Below, one piece after another: positions 1 to 9,143 of a stretch of DNA of 64,000 nt. Below the pieces are notes generated by a model that was not told where the DNA came from, searched no databases, and was given only the letters and a program-made list of their open reading frames with translations. Source of the DNA: Okeania sp. KiyG1 (GTDB lineage: Bacteria > Cyanobacteriota > Cyanobacteriia > Cyanobacteriales > Microcoleaceae); the NCBI RefSeq assembly GCF_014132355.1, contig NZ_BLZO01000187.1, forward strand, positions 124,001 to 188,000. Direction: 5' to 3'. Position 1 is the first letter of the stretch; every line of letters begins with the position of its first letter. The position numbers and the translations under genes are program-made.

Positions 1-78
1 TTGTTAGGTTTAGGAATTTTCTTAATTATTAGAGATACTGCTAATCTGGAAGGAGTGCGGTCGTTACTCCAAAGATAA
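1..78 (+). CDS. 3' end of an unidentified, probably membrane protein (partial)
   Basis: An open frame runs from the window edge to TAA at 76-78 and gives 25 residues. It begins with a hydrophobic stretch (LLGLGIFLII) and ends in a short polar tail (GVRSLLQR). That pattern suits the last membrane segment and cytoplasmic tail of a membrane protein. It is too short to assign to a family. Repeats begin directly after the stop, which suits a gene end. The frame could also be chance. Confidence 0.4.
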   Translation: MLGLGIFLIIRDTANLEGVRSLLQR

Positions 79-85
79 AAGATAG

Positions 86-102
86 TATCATGTCCGGTTG
101 AA
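86..102. repeat. 17-bp inverted repeat arm, left of nth
   Basis: TATCATGTCCGGTTGAA here is matched by its exact reverse complement at 2106-2122, two kilobases away on the other side of nth. Relatives occur near 426, 7818 and 9045 as ATATCA plus TCCG or GTCYG-type cores. The pair may be the ends of an old element or two solo copies of one repeat family. Confidence 0.6.
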
Positions 103-114
103 TATTTAGGAGAA

Positions 115-195
115 TTTAGAATTTAGAATTCAGAATTTAGAATTTAGAATTCAGAATTTAGAATTTAGAATTTAGAATTTAGAATTTAGAATTCA
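115..195. repeat. Short tandem repeat, TTTAGAA type
   Basis: About eleven copies of a 7-bp unit (TTTAGAA, with TTCAGAA variants) lie in tandem. A second block of the same unit lies at 390-425. The same heptamer in the opposite sense (TTCTAAA) recurs at 6850-6890, 13210-13241 and 18241-18290. Apart from these, the 428-518 element and polypyrimidine tracts just before nth, nothing gene-like was seen in 79-829. Confidence 0.85.
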
Positions 196-425
196 GCAGA
201 AGAAGAACCTATCCCACTATTTTTAACAAGCTTATTTGTTTAAGTAGAATGTGTTGAAAAAGCTGAATTTTTGGTTTTTAACTCTCAAAATATTTAGGAT
301 TTTGAGCAAAAATATTATTAGTGGGATAGGTTCAAAGTTTTTGTTCATAGCGTAAGCGGAACGGAGTTCTATCGCGCAATTAAACGGATTAGAATTTAGA
401 ATTTAGAATTTAGAATTTAGAATTC

Positions 426-518
426 ATATCAAATCCGGTTAAATACCCTCACAATCAATAGCTTAAAACCCTGATTATTACCTTATTGGATCTATGTGTA
501 ATTAGGCGGGTTTGATAT
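426..518. mobile_element. MITE-like element with ATATCAAA ends (~93 bp)
   Basis: The stretch begins ATATCAAATCCGG and ends CGGGTTTGATAT, so its ends are imperfect inverted repeats of about 12 bp. The interior has no open frame. The ends resemble the TATCATGTCCGG arms flanking nth, which suggests one family of small non-autonomous elements. Mobility is inferred only from this end structure. Confidence 0.5.
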
Positions 519-829
519 CAGGAGAAGAAAGTTTTTGTTCATCGCGTAAAGTTCTTGAGTAAACAAGTAAAGATATAGATGGAAAAAGTGGTTGATTTTT
601 CTTTCCTTCCTGCCTCTTCCTTACTTATATAATGTTCGGTAGAAAAGTTATAATCAGGCTCGTAGTTGGGCTTTGCCCTCATATAAGTATTGCAAAGGCT
701 CAAGCCCAACTACAAACAAAAAATTTATTATAAGTAATTATCTTAACTAGATTATTACCTCTTCCTTCTTCCTTCTACTATAAATTATTCCTTCCTTCTT
801 CCCTCTTCCCTCTTCCTTCTTCCTTCCCA

Positions 830-1492
830 ATGGTAACAACTCGTAAATTTTCAGTAAAGCGACAGCGATCGCTCGAAATACTCCTTCGTCTCAAACGTCT
901 ATATCCAGATGCCACCTGTACCCTCAGTTATCAAACCCCAGTACAGTTACTTGTGGCGACTATCCTTTCTGCTCAATGTACAGATGAACGAGTGAATAAA
1001 GTTACACCTTCCCTATTTGAAAAATTCCCGGATGCTGTAGCACTGGCAAATGCAGATATTGAAGAATTAGAAAACCTAGTACGCTCCACAGGATTTTATC
1101 GTAATAAAGCCAAAAATATTAAAGCTGCTTGCCAAATGATAGTTGAAAAGTTCGACTACCAAGTGCCAAAGCAGATGGAGCAAATGTTACAACTACCAGG
1201 AGTAGCAAGGAAAACAGCTAATGTCGTTTTAGCTCATGCCTACGGAATTATTGTAGGAGTAACAGTAGATACTCATGTTAAACGGTTAAGTCAAAGATTG
1301 GGTTTAACAGAACATTCCGATCCAATTAAAATAGAGCGAGATTTAATGCGGTTACTACCTCAACCTGATTGGGAAAATTGGTCAATCAGATTAATTTATC
1401 ATGGCCGGGCAGTTTGTAAGGCCAAAAATCCAGCCTGCGATAAATGTTTATTAGCTGACTTATGTCCTTCGGTCGGAGGAGTAGGGGAGTAG
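830..1492 (+). CDS. nth: Endonuclease III (DNA glycosylase/AP lyase)
   Basis: This is a base-excision repair enzyme that removes oxidised pyrimidines and cleaves the abasic site. Its 220 residues match the family's usual length. A helix-hairpin-helix (LPGVARKTANVVL) carries the catalytic lysine at about 128, and the conserved aspartate of VDTH is at about 147. Four cysteines at about 196, 203, 206 and 212 have the C-x6-C-x2-C-x5-C spacing of the 4Fe-4S cluster. The ATG follows a CTTCCTTCTTCC-type tract with no clear Shine-Dalgarno site. The last residues (GGVGE) and the TAG stop are read from a GGGGAGTA tandem repeat, so the native tail may have been replaced. The gene stands alone. Confidence 0.96.
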   Translation: MVTTRKFSVKRQRSLEILLRLKRLYPDATCTLSYQTPVQLLVATILSAQCTDERVNKVTPSLFEKFPDAVALANADIEELENLVRSTGFYRNKAKNIKAACQMIVEKFDYQVPKQMEQMLQLPGVARKTANVVLAHAYGIIVGVTVDTHVKRLSQRLGLTEHSDPIKIERDLMRLLPQPDWENWSIRLIYHGRAVCKAKNPACDKCLLADLCPSVGGVGE

Positions 1493-1532
1493 GGGAGTAG
1501 GGGAGTAGGGGAGTAGGGGAGTAGGGGAGCGG
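1475..1532. repeat. GGGGAGTA tandem repeat overlapping the 3' end of nth
   Basis: About six copies of an 8-bp unit overlap the last codons and stop of nth. The same unit overlaps the 3' ends of argD (11909-11966) and the GHL10 gene (14627-14675). Its complement lies upstream of the WcaF-like gene's 3' end at 40291-40335. Confidence 0.9.
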
Positions 1533-1809
1533 GGAATAGTAAAATTTCTAGCAATACTAAACGTTTAAGGGTTTAACATCCTCTACTGACTACTAATACC
1601 AACTTTATAAATGTTTGTTACAAATGGTAGGGACGTTGCATAGTCCGTACGAAAGAAGGAAGAAGGAAGAAGGAAGAAGGGGAAAATATTGAAAAAAAGG
1701 GAAAAACGATAGAAATAACTATCTAAAATGAACTGGAGCAGCTATTTTTCAGCATATCCGATCAATACCTACCTTTTTGTAGCATTCTTTTTTAAAATTG
1801 GTATAACTA

Positions 1810-1951
1810 TTAGACATCTGGTAAAAATCAAAAATAAAATCAATTCTTATCCATAAATTATCAATTATTCCCCTCTTGGGAGGGGTTAGGGGTGGGTTCC
1901 CTTTTGCCAGAAGAGCTGTTGCCTGTTGCCTCTTTTCTGGAGATGTCTATT
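1810..1951. mobile_element. MITE-like element, AGACATCTCC family (copy 1)
   Basis: The left end reads TTAGACATCTGG and the right end CTGGAGATGTCTAT, giving inverted terminal repeats. The interior carries an A-rich conserved stretch (AATCAAAAATAAAATCAATT) also present in the copies at 12012, 13036 and 51691. Between the ends is a GGGAGGGGTTAGGGG insert. It has no coding potential. Confidence 0.65.
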
Positions 1952-2105
1952 GACTACTACATTTATAGCAATGTGCGCTGGCATATTTACAAATTGCAGG
2001 AGATGTCCAATAGCTAAAAGTCTTATATTATCGGTTTTTTATTCCCCCAGATGAGCTGTTGCTTTCTGGAGCTGTTGCCTGCGCACAGCGCTATAAGTGA
2101 GGTTG

Positions 2106-2122
2106 TTCAACCGGACATGATA
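2106..2122. repeat. 17-bp inverted repeat arm, right of nth
   Basis: TTCAACCGGACATGATA is the exact reverse complement of 86-102. Together the two arms bracket nth and its repeat-laden flanks. Confidence 0.6.
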
Positions 2123-2231
2123 TAACTCAATGTTTGCCATGCCCGAAAAAATCTATGGTACTATTAGAGATTGGGTAAATACCTTAAAAATTAAAAATAT
2201 CAATTATCTGGAGCAATTACAGAAACTAATC

Positions 2232-2534
2232 ATGGCAAAAAAGAGCATGATCGAGCGTGAGAAAAAACGCAAAAAATTAGTAGAAAAATATGCTGCTAAA
2301 CGTGCAGAACTTAAACTTCAATTTGAAGAAGCAGAAGACTTAGAGGAGAAAATAGAAATCCATCGTCAAATCCAGAGATTACCTCGTAACAGCGCCCCTT
2401 CTCGCGTGCGAAACCGTTGTTGGTTAACTGGGCGTCCAAGAGGTTATTATCGAGACTTTGGACTATCTCGTAACGTTATCCGAGAAATGGCTCACGAAGG
2501 TCTCCTACCAGGAGTTGTTAAATCTAGCTGGTAG
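2232..2534 (+). CDS. rpsN: 30S ribosomal protein S14
   Basis: This is an S14 component of the small ribosomal subunit head. The ATG at 2232 begins [13 protein letters not shown], the normal S14 N-terminus, and gives 100 residues as in bacterial long-form S14. An open frame extends upstream to 2130, but those 34 residues are not family-like. The C-terminal half has the conserved [11 protein letters not shown] and FGLSRN segments. It lacks the CxxC...CxxC zinc motif of short S14, so this is the zinc-independent type. As is common in cyanobacteria, it is a single gene outside the main ribosomal operons. Confidence 0.95.
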   Translation: MAKKSMIEREKKRKKLVEKYAAKRAELKLQFEEAEDLEEKIEIHRQIQRLPRNSAPSRVRNRCWLTGRPRGYYRDFGLSRNVIREMAHEGLLPGVVKSSW

Positions 2535-2600
2535 TTACCAGTTTTGGGTGGGTTTAATTTAGTCGATTATTCAGCCCACCATTAATGCAGTCAGAAGTCC

Positions 2601-2628
2601 GTAGGGGCGAATGGCCATTCGCCCGCAC
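2601..2628. repeat. 28-bp palindrome, GTAGGGGCGAATGG family (copy 1)
   Basis: The half-site GTAGGGGCGAATGG is followed by its near-exact reverse complement, forming a hairpin-capable palindrome in the rpsN spacer. Other copies are at 15064, 16933, 18108, 57741 and 59570. Three of the six lie inside tnpB or tnpB-element sequence. Confidence 0.85.
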
Positions 2629-2796
2629 AGAAGTCAGAAGTGATTTTTGTAATGGGGATGTTGAGTAACCCTACAAAAATATTTCGCCTTAAAAAAGGGG
2701 AAGTTTATATCATGTTTTGATATAACCGCATTCTCTGTCCTAGTATTACGGGGTAATAGCCATTCACCCTGACTCCAGACTCCAGACTCCTTTCAA

Positions 2797-3126
2797 TTAT
2801 TGCCCACAACAGCGCTCTATTCCCAGACTATCTAATAGCAAGTCACTAACAGCATTAGCGATCGCGAACTCTCCGTAAAAACTTTGAGAAAAATCAAAGG
2901 CTTGCATTTCTGTCACAATAGCAATTACCAATGAGCCTAAATCATTTTCTCCTTCCATACGATGGCGAACAAATATTTGAGCCGCTCTTTGAGCAATATC
3001 CTCATTTACTTTTTCCGGGATAAACTCTTGATTAAGCCATTTGTGTAAAGAAGCTCGCAACCATTCCCCTTCCTGTTCGGGGTTTTCTGCTGTGGGTAAA
3101 GTAATTGGTTTTATTGGTTCAGCCAT
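2797..3126 (-). CDS. Conserved hypothetical protein (109 aa)
   Basis: This is a small, acidic, soluble protein with no signal peptide or membrane segment. It reads as a mostly helical single domain. Recognisable stretches are WLRASLHKWLNQEF near residue 25 and FSQSFYGEFAIANAVSDLL near 80, and it ends in CCGQ. I do not recognise a named family, although cyanobacterial genomes carry short proteins of this style. It is divergent from aat, with only 40 bp between the two starts, so a shared promoter region is likely. Function is unknown. Confidence 0.7.
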   Translation of the reverse strand: MAEPIKPITLPTAENPEQEGEWLRASLHKWLNQEFIPEKVNEDIAQRAAQIFVRHRMEGENDLGSLVIAIVTEMQAFDFSQSFYGEFAIANAVSDLLLDSLGIERCCGQ

Positions 3127-3166
3127 GATTCTAAATTTTCTATTATAAATTGTAAATAGTCATTCC

Positions 3167-3748
3167 ATGATAGAATACGATATTAACTCAATCATACAAG
3201 GATATGCTCAAGGCTACTTCCTCATGGCCAATGATGGAGAGAATAGTTTAGAATGGTATGGTAGTCGTAAACGAGCTTTGATTCCTTTGGATGAAAGATT
3301 TCGCTACCCACGGTCCCTACGTCGTGTGATTAATCAAAATCGTTTTACTGTTGCTGTTAATCGGGATTTTGAGGCAGTAGTTGAAGGTTGTGCGGATAGA
3401 GATACAACTTGGATTTCTGGGGAGTTGAAACAGATTTATAAAGCACTGAATTTAGCAGGATGGGCGTATAGTTTTGAGACTTGGCAAGGAGATGAACTTG
3501 CTGGTGGAATTTTGGGTATTGTCATTGGTGGTGGTTTTATTGGAGAGTCAATGTTTTTCAATATTCCAGATGGGTCGAAGGTGGCGATGGTAAAGTTAGT
3601 GGAGCGACTACGAGAGAGAGAGTTTGTGTTTTTTGATGCTCAGATGAATAACCCTCATTTGGAAAGATTTGGAGCTTATACTATCAGCGATAAAAAGTAT
3701 AAAGCACTTTTGAAATTGGCGTTAAGTCGTCGATGTAATTTAATGTAG
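3167..3748 (+). CDS. aat: Leucyl/phenylalanyl-tRNA-protein transferase
   Basis: This enzyme adds Leu or Phe from aminoacyl-tRNA to N-terminal Arg or Lys of proteins, making N-degrons for ClpAP-type proteolysis in the cytoplasm. Its 193 residues suit the short cyanobacterial form. Family signatures are present: GYAQGYFLM near the start, GGFIGESMF in the middle, the [12 protein letters not shown] helix, and [16 protein letters not shown] near the C-terminus. It starts with ATG 40 bp from the divergent hypothetical gene. AATTAATAATT repeats begin about 10 bp after the stop. Confidence 0.93.
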   Translation: MIEYDINSIIQGYAQGYFLMANDGENSLEWYGSRKRALIPLDERFRYPRSLRRVINQNRFTVAVNRDFEAVVEGCADRDTTWISGELKQIYKALNLAGWAYSFETWQGDELAGGILGIVIGGGFIGESMFFNIPDGSKVAMVKLVERLREREFVFFDAQMNNPHLERFGAYTISDKKYKALLKLALSRRCNLM

Positions 3749-3952
3749 GGTGATGTTCAACAATTAATAATTAACAATTAATAATTAATAATTACCTCTT
3801 TTTAATAAAGAAGAGAATTGGCTAAAAGGTTTTTTTCTTCTCTTGGTCGATTGGATATGGCGAGGGGACCTCGCCATCCCTCGACCGCTTTTTTCTCCAT
3901 TAATTTTTCGGTACATTTTGACATACTCTCCGACCTAAAGGTTTCGTCATTG

Positions 3953-5580
3953 AATATATATAGAAGAGATACTCACACCATCAAAGCACCAGAAAAATTA
4001 TCATCCTGTGAAGTACTCAAAAAAGATGTGGCGACACCGAAAAATTTTCACCCCATCAACAGATCGATATTACTCATGTAGAAGCGATGTAGCTAACGCA
4101 CTTGCTCCGCCAACGCTATCTTCACAAATCAAAAAAATCATCATCCTGTGAAGCTCAAAAAAACGGCAAGAATTTTCCCCTTGCATCCCCAAAAAGCGAG
4201 TGTGTAATTCCGAGGTCTCCTCGGAATGAAAGACACACTCAAGACAAATCATGATAGTATGTAATTATTGGGATTTACTCGCCCCTACACATGACTTTTT
4301 ATTCAACCCCAAAACAGCATTTAGCCACTGAATACATATAGAAGGGATGCTCACACCATCAAAACACCAGGAAAAATTATCATCCTGTGAAGCTCACTTA
4401 AAAATTTTTACCCCATCAACAGGCAACAGACATATTTACAACCCCCAATCATCATTTTGTGAAGCTCAAAAAAAACAGCAAGAATTTTCCCCTTGCATCC
4501 CCAAAAAAATCATGATAGTATGTAATTATTGGGGTGTATTCGCCCCTACGCATGACTTTTTATTCAACCCCAAAACAGCATTTAGCCACTGAATACATAT
4601 AGAAGGGATGCTCACACCATCAAAACACCAGGAAAAATTATCATCCTGTGAAGCACTTAAAAAGTAACCACACCGAAAAATTTTCACCCCATCAACAGAT
4701 CGATATTACTCATGTAGAAGCGATGTAGCTAACGCACTTGCTCCGCCAACGCTATATTGGCAACCCCAAAATATCATTTTGTGAAGCTCAAAAAAAACGG
4801 CAAGAATTTTTCCCTTGCATCCCCAAAAAAATCATGATAGTATGTAATTATTGGGATGTACTCGCCTCTACGCATGACTTTTTATTCAACCCCAAAACAG
4901 CATTTAGCCACTGAATACTTATAGAAGGGATACTCAGAAATCAAAACACCAGAAAAATCATCATTCTGTGAAGCTCACTTAAAAAAGAAGTGGCGACACC
5001 GAAAAATTTTCATCCCATCAACAGATAGATATTACTCATGTAGAAGCGATCACTATATTGGCAACCCCAAAATATCATTTTGTGAAGCTCAAAAAAACGG
5101 CAAGAATTTCCCCCTTGCATCCCCAAAAAAACCATGATAGTATGTAATCATTGGGATGTACTCGCCCCTACGCATGACTTTTTATTCAACCCCAAAACAG
5201 CATTTAGCCACTGAATACTTATAGAAGGGATACTCAGAAATCAAAACACCAGAAAAATCATCATTCTGTGAAGCTCACTTAAAAAAGAAGTGGCGACACC
5301 GAAAAATTTTCATCCCATCAACAGATAGATATTACTCATGTAGAAGCGATGTAGCTAACGCACTTGCTCCGCCAACGCTATATTGACAACCCCAAAATAT
5401 CATTTTGTGAAGCTCAAAAAACGGCAAGGGAAAAATCCTTGCATCCCCAAAAAAACCATGATAGTATGTAATTATTAGGATGCACTCGCCCCTACGCATG
5501 ACTTTTTATTCAACCCCAGAACAGCATTTCCCCACCGAATAGATATAGAAGGGATAGTCAGAAACCAAAGCACCAGAAAA
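3953..5580. repeat. Tandem array of five ~260-380 bp units
   Basis: Units begin near 3953, 4331, 4592, 4914, 5214 and (partial) 5538 at GAATA...ATATAGAAGGGAT. Each unit contains ATCATCCTGTGAAGCTCA-type motifs, often twice. It then has a GCAAG...CTTGC stem-loop (4166, 4478, 4800, 5100, 5424), an ATGATAGTATGTAATTATTG box and ATTCAACCCCAAAACAGC. Some units carry an extra block with CTAACGCACTTGCTCCGCC. The open frames found here are short, change between units and look accidental. On the minus strand the stem-loop is followed by a run of T, like an intrinsic terminator. Confidence 0.85.
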
Positions 5581-5798
5581 ATTTTAGCGTTGCTTAAATG
5601 TAAGAGTAAGTAGCTGAAGGTCATTTCAGTTATCAGTTGTAAAATTGAAAAACCTATGTTTTGCATTAATACTTATCAGCAGCCAATTTTTCGGTAATGG
5701 TCGTGCATTGTCCGACAATGTTTGTTATCAGAACAGTAGAAGCATCTTGCTCCCATGCCAGGTATTCCTTTTAGCGGTATACCATTACGCGAGCAGGA

Positions 5799-6650
5799 CT
5801 ACCCATTAATTTTATGTTCAGTAACTAAAGTTAAACTAACCCATTCACCTTTGTCATTGTAAGTACGAATAAGTCGTTGACGAAGGTCAGGTTTAATTAA
5901 CCAACCAGCTTCAAAAAATATAGGTTTTCTCAACTCAACTTTAATCGGCAAAGTAGCAGAAGCACCATCAGGAAGAAGTAAGACTTTTACAGGTTGAGAA
6001 CCTTGGTCGAAGTGCAAAATAGAACCTTCAATTATCGCAGTAGAAGTAATTATTTTCTGATTAGAATTACCAAAAGTAATTTGGTGAAATAATCTACCTG
6101 TATTCTCAATCTTTAACTCCATTTCAGTTGGATAAATATCTGGTTTCCGCAAATCAGGATAAATAGTAATAGCTTCTCCCTGCCACTTTCCTAATAAAGC
6201 ATCTACTGTGAGATTCGTATTTTCTAAAGCATTTGTACCTGCTCGTTTTTCTCTAATTAAAGTTAATGTTTTAAAACTTCCATCCTGGTTAAATAATTCT
6301 ACTAAACGGAGACGACGATTTTGATGAATAAAACCGAACTCAGCACCATTAATTGAAATTGGTGATATTTGAATTGAACCTTGAGAAAAAGCGCCATCTT
6401 CAAAAAACATAATATCTTTGCCAAGGGTTTGATATTCTCTGACTAATTCATTAACTTTTTGCTGAGAACTATCCCCTGAAGAAGTAAAGCGACGAAGAGT
6501 GAGACGAACTGTTTTATTCTGCTCATCCAAACTTTCTAAAATCAGAATACTAGGTGTATCTTCAACTATCTCTCCTTGAGCAGAAATTTGAGTAAATGAG
6601 CCATGCCATTCACCAAGATTTTGTAAAAAATTTTCCCATTGTGTTTTCAT
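5799..6650 (-). CDS. DUF3598 family protein (calycin-like)
   Basis: The protein matches the cyanobacterial DUF3598 pattern. The N-terminus MKTQWENFLQNLGEWHGSF is typical, followed by a beta-rich body. A second WxGE-type motif (LLGKWQGEAITIYPDL) near residue 150 suggests two lipocalin or calycin-like barrels. The C-terminus ends in strands (WLIKPDLRQRLIRTY, SLTLVTEH). The start is placed at the second Met, because the four extra residues upstream are not family-like. DUF3598 proteins are thought to bind small hydrophobic ligands or bilins, but the role is unknown. The stop is near the 3.95-5.6 kb array, and GAAGGAA repeats lie directly upstream of the start. Confidence 0.8.
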   Translation of the reverse strand: MKTQWENFLQNLGEWHGSFTQISAQGEIVEDTPSILILESLDEQNKTVRLTLRRFTSSGDSSQQKVNELVREYQTLGKDIMFFEDGAFSQGSIQISPISINGAEFGFIHQNRRLRLVELFNQDGSFKTLTLIREKRAGTNALENTNLTVDALLGKWQGEAITIYPDLRKPDIYPTEMELKIENTGRLFHQITFGNSNQKIITSTAIIEGSILHFDQGSQPVKVLLLPDGASATLPIKVELRKPIFFEAGWLIKPDLRQRLIRTYNDKGEWVSLTLVTEHKING

Positions 6651-7089
6651 ATTTTCTAACAAATTTATTTATAGAAGAAGGAAGAAGGAAGAGGGAAGAA
6701 GGAAGAAGGAAGAAGGGAAAATTTGACTTTGTATGAATTTTCAGCTTTTGATATAGCAATTTACCGAAATATTGTGGTTTAAAGCGTCCCCTTGATCGGG
6801 GATAATAAATAAAAATTTTCATAATTAGTCAATCCTCTTCTTTTCAAGGAGAGGTAATTCTAAATTCGCGCATTCTAAATTCTAAATTCTGAAATACTAT
6901 ATTTGTGTATAAACCTAGGAAATTATTAAGTTTATTTTTTACTTTTTTCCTCAATAAATCTAGTATTATCTTTTCTTTTGCGAGTTTAATACCCCACCGT
7001 CAACAGGGGTGCTTAAAATTGTTTGCGGTTATAAAACACGAAGTGACCTGTCGGAGACTATTCATAAGCAACTAGACCTTCTGCCTTAT

Positions 7090-7482
7090 TTAATCATAAT
7101 TAATATTTTTCTCATCAAAACTAATTGAACCAGGACCAAAAGAATAAACTATTAACAATCCTCCGATTAATCCAAGATTTTTCATAAAAGCAATTTCCTG
7201 GGAAGGATCTGCAAAAAGATTGTGGAAAATCAGAGTACTTGGAATTAAAAATCCTATTAATAAAAGTGCGCCATAACGAGCTTTATAACCTACTAAAACA
7301 GATAATCCACCTATTAATAAAACAGCAATTGTCGGAAATAAAAGCCAACCAGGAATTCCTGCAGATGCCATATATTGTTGATTACTTGCTGGGTCGAAAA
7401 TTTTACCAATACCTGACTTGATAAAAATCGCAGAGAGGAATATTCTGCCTAAGAGTGAAGTCCACGGTTGTAAATTATTCAT
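7090..7482 (-). CDS. DoxX family membrane protein
   Basis: The 130-residue integral membrane protein has about four hydrophobic segments. The DoxX hallmark LLGRIFLSAIFIKSGIGKI is at residues 10-28, with P-A-S spacing after it. GYKARYGALLLIGFLIPSTLIFHNLF follows, and the end is polar (SFDEKNINYD). DoxX proteins are four-helix quinone- or thiol-linked oxidoreductase-like proteins, and some belong to oxidative-stress complexes. No partner gene is adjacent, since repeat-rich spacers lie on both sides, so the specific role is unknown. Confidence 0.85.
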   Translation of the reverse strand: MNNLQPWTSLLGRIFLSAIFIKSGIGKIFDPASNQQYMASAGIPGWLLFPTIAVLLIGGLSVLVGYKARYGALLLIGFLIPSTLIFHNLFADPSQEIAFMKNLGLIGGLLIVYSFGPGSISFDEKNINYD

Positions 7483-7612
7483 ATTGCTTTGGCTAGTATA
7501 TTTTTTCGTTTACTATTTTATTTGATATTTCCAATATTGATATTTATTTTTTGTAAAACTTCATACAATATATAGGGAATAGGAAATTTAGAAACATCGC
7601 AACAATATTAGG

Positions 7613-7799
7613 GTAAGCATTTCCTGCGGAATGCTGCGCAAACAGCTATTAGCTGTCAGCTCTCAGCTCTGATAAGGAGATTTTAATATATAGACTTTAA
7701 AACTAGCTTTTAGGCGTAAAATTTAATTCTCATTCAATTAGTAAAGCTTTTATCTAGAACTAAAAGCTGATGGCTGATAGCTGACGGCTGAATGCTTAC
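7613..7799. mobile_element. MITE-like element with GTAAGCATT ends (copy 1)
   Basis: The stretch begins GTAAGCATT and ends AATGCTTAC, an exact 9-bp inverted terminal repeat. Inside are GGAATGCTGCGCAAACAGCT near the left end and GCTGATAGCTGACGGCTG near the right end. Similar copies lie at 8171-8396 and, as a bare terminal palindrome, at 50990-51011. Fragments occur at 36390, 14745, 37565 and 38580. It has no coding capacity. Confidence 0.75.
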
Positions 7800-8170
7800 A
7801 TATTAGGAATGATTTATATCATGTCTGTTTGAATACACACTATACAAAATTTAAGGAATAGGGAACAGGGAATAGGAAGAGATTTATCAGAGAAAACATT
7901 TTTATTATGGCTAATTAATGAGACTTGATATTAGGATTGTTATTTGAAGAAGCAAGAAAGAAAAAGTGTCTGGGGATACTAATAAAAATGGCCATTATTT
8001 TACCGATATCAACTTTATAGAATTACAAGAATTGGTTAGGACATTTTTCAATCCTAAAACCCTTTTACAGTTCGCTATTTTCTGTTCCCTAGCCCATAGC
8101 GCTATAGATTTTTTTATCCTTGATACTGTTAATTATCTAACACTAATTATCTAGAGAATATAATATAGTG

Positions 8171-8396
8171 GTAAGCATTTACCAGGGAATGTTGCGCAAA
8201 CAGCTATTAGCATTCAGCAAACAGATTTTAAAAGTACAATATTTAGTAAAGTTAGCTAAAGGCGACCAATTTATTCATAAGTTTGAATTTTCCTTGGAGA
8301 CTAATTCCTCTTGAGCGTGCGATCATCAGTTAATAACTCATAGCTGAAGTTAATAACTCATAGCTGATAGCTGACGGCTGAATGCTGAATGCTTAC
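8171..8396. mobile_element. MITE-like element with GTAAGCATT ends (copy 2)
   Basis: This copy has the same 9-bp inverted ends as 7613-7799, with the GCGCAAACAGCTATTAGC left motif and TAGCTGATAGCTGACGGCTG right motif. The centre differs and carries a GAGCGTGCGATCATC stretch. It lies about 90 bp upstream of the first secreted paralogue and so may form part of its upstream region. Confidence 0.75.
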
Positions 8397-8487
8397 ATAT
8401 AGTGTAGGTTTATTAGAGCTAATATATAAAAAGCTTTAGTCAATCTGATTAAGTACTGATTAAGTATTAATTCACTACATTAAGAAT

Positions 8488-8955
8488 ATGAAAAAAATTG
8501 CTATTTTTATATCTATTGCTACAGTTGTTTTGAGTAACAACCAGGCTTTAGCCGGAGAACATGGCGCTCACTGCCTGAATATTATTAGTGGTGAAATGAA
8601 ACAGTGTAGAGTTATTATCTCAGACCGAAATAATAGCCTAGAAATGAATTTTAAATCTGAAAAATTTCAAGATGTTAATATGAAGTTGAGAGGTGATCAG
8701 ATTACTGAAATTTCAACTGGTGAATATGCTAAAAAAAGAGCAAAAGAAACTATTGGGGCAAGTTTAGTTCTCGGTCCTTTAGGAGCATTAGTTGGTCTCT
8801 TTGCTAAACAGGATAGGACTCAGTTAGCTATTGAATATGTAGATGTTCAAAACAATAAAAATGTCACGATGATTGATATTCCTACAAAACATAGCGAACC
8901 TCTAATGAAAGATTTAGAAATTTTGACTGGTTTACAAATTCGTAGTTCTGAATAA
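8488..8955 (+). CDS. Secreted protein, tandem paralogue 1 (155 aa)
   Basis: The protein starts with a clear signal peptide (MKKIAIFISIATVVLSN, cleavage probably after ALA near residue 22), so it should be exported to the periplasm or beyond. The mature part has two cysteines (HCLN, KQCR). A beta-rich segment is followed by a hydrophobic Gly-rich stretch (LVLGPLGALVGLF) near residue 95 and a strand-helix end (QLAIEYVDVQ...LEILTGL). The second half resembles PH-like domains that carry a glycine-rich insert, which is my inference only. It is a paralogue of the next gene, and they share EHGAHCLN/THGAHCLN and QITEISTGEYAK/QITELSTGDYAK. Function is unknown. Confidence 0.8.
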   Translation: MKKIAIFISIATVVLSNNQALAGEHGAHCLNIISGEMKQCRVIISDRNNSLEMNFKSEKFQDVNMKLRGDQITEISTGEYAKKRAKETIGASLVLGPLGALVGLFAKQDRTQLAIEYVDVQNNKNVTMIDIPTKHSEPLMKDLEILTGLQIRSSE

Positions 8956-9143
8956 GATCAAATCTCAAAAACTTTGTTGGGGTTTGTAGACTGGGAGGGG
9001 CAACTTTTCAGTATCTATTTCTTCCTTCTCTCCTAGATAACTAATATCATGTCCGTTTAATAACGTGATAAAAAACTTTCTTCTTCTCTTCCTTCTTTCT
9101 TCCTCCTGACTCCTGACTCCTGACTCCTCCTTTGTTAATTAGT

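Noticed and set aside
115-195. CRISPR-like or origin iterons
   Set aside because: The 7-bp units are directly adjacent, without spacers, and belong to a repeat found all over the window; no replication gene is near.
2130-2231. N-terminal extension of rpsN
   Set aside because: The 34 extra residues are not S14-like, and the ATG at 2232 gives the exact family N-terminus.
3818-5666. Short open frames on both strands inside the 3.95-5.6 kb array
   Set aside because: They differ from unit to unit, run through hairpins and repeat boxes, and show no consistent protein across the copies.
6610-6822. A 70-codon frame upstream of the DUF3598 gene
   Set aside because: It is made largely of GAAGGAA-type repeat codons (LLPSSLFLLPSS) and overlaps the real gene's start.
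7966-8154. A 62-codon GTG-started frame between the two GTAAGCATT elements
   Set aside because: It has no ribosome site, no recognisable motif and a repeat-rich setting; too weak to call a gene.
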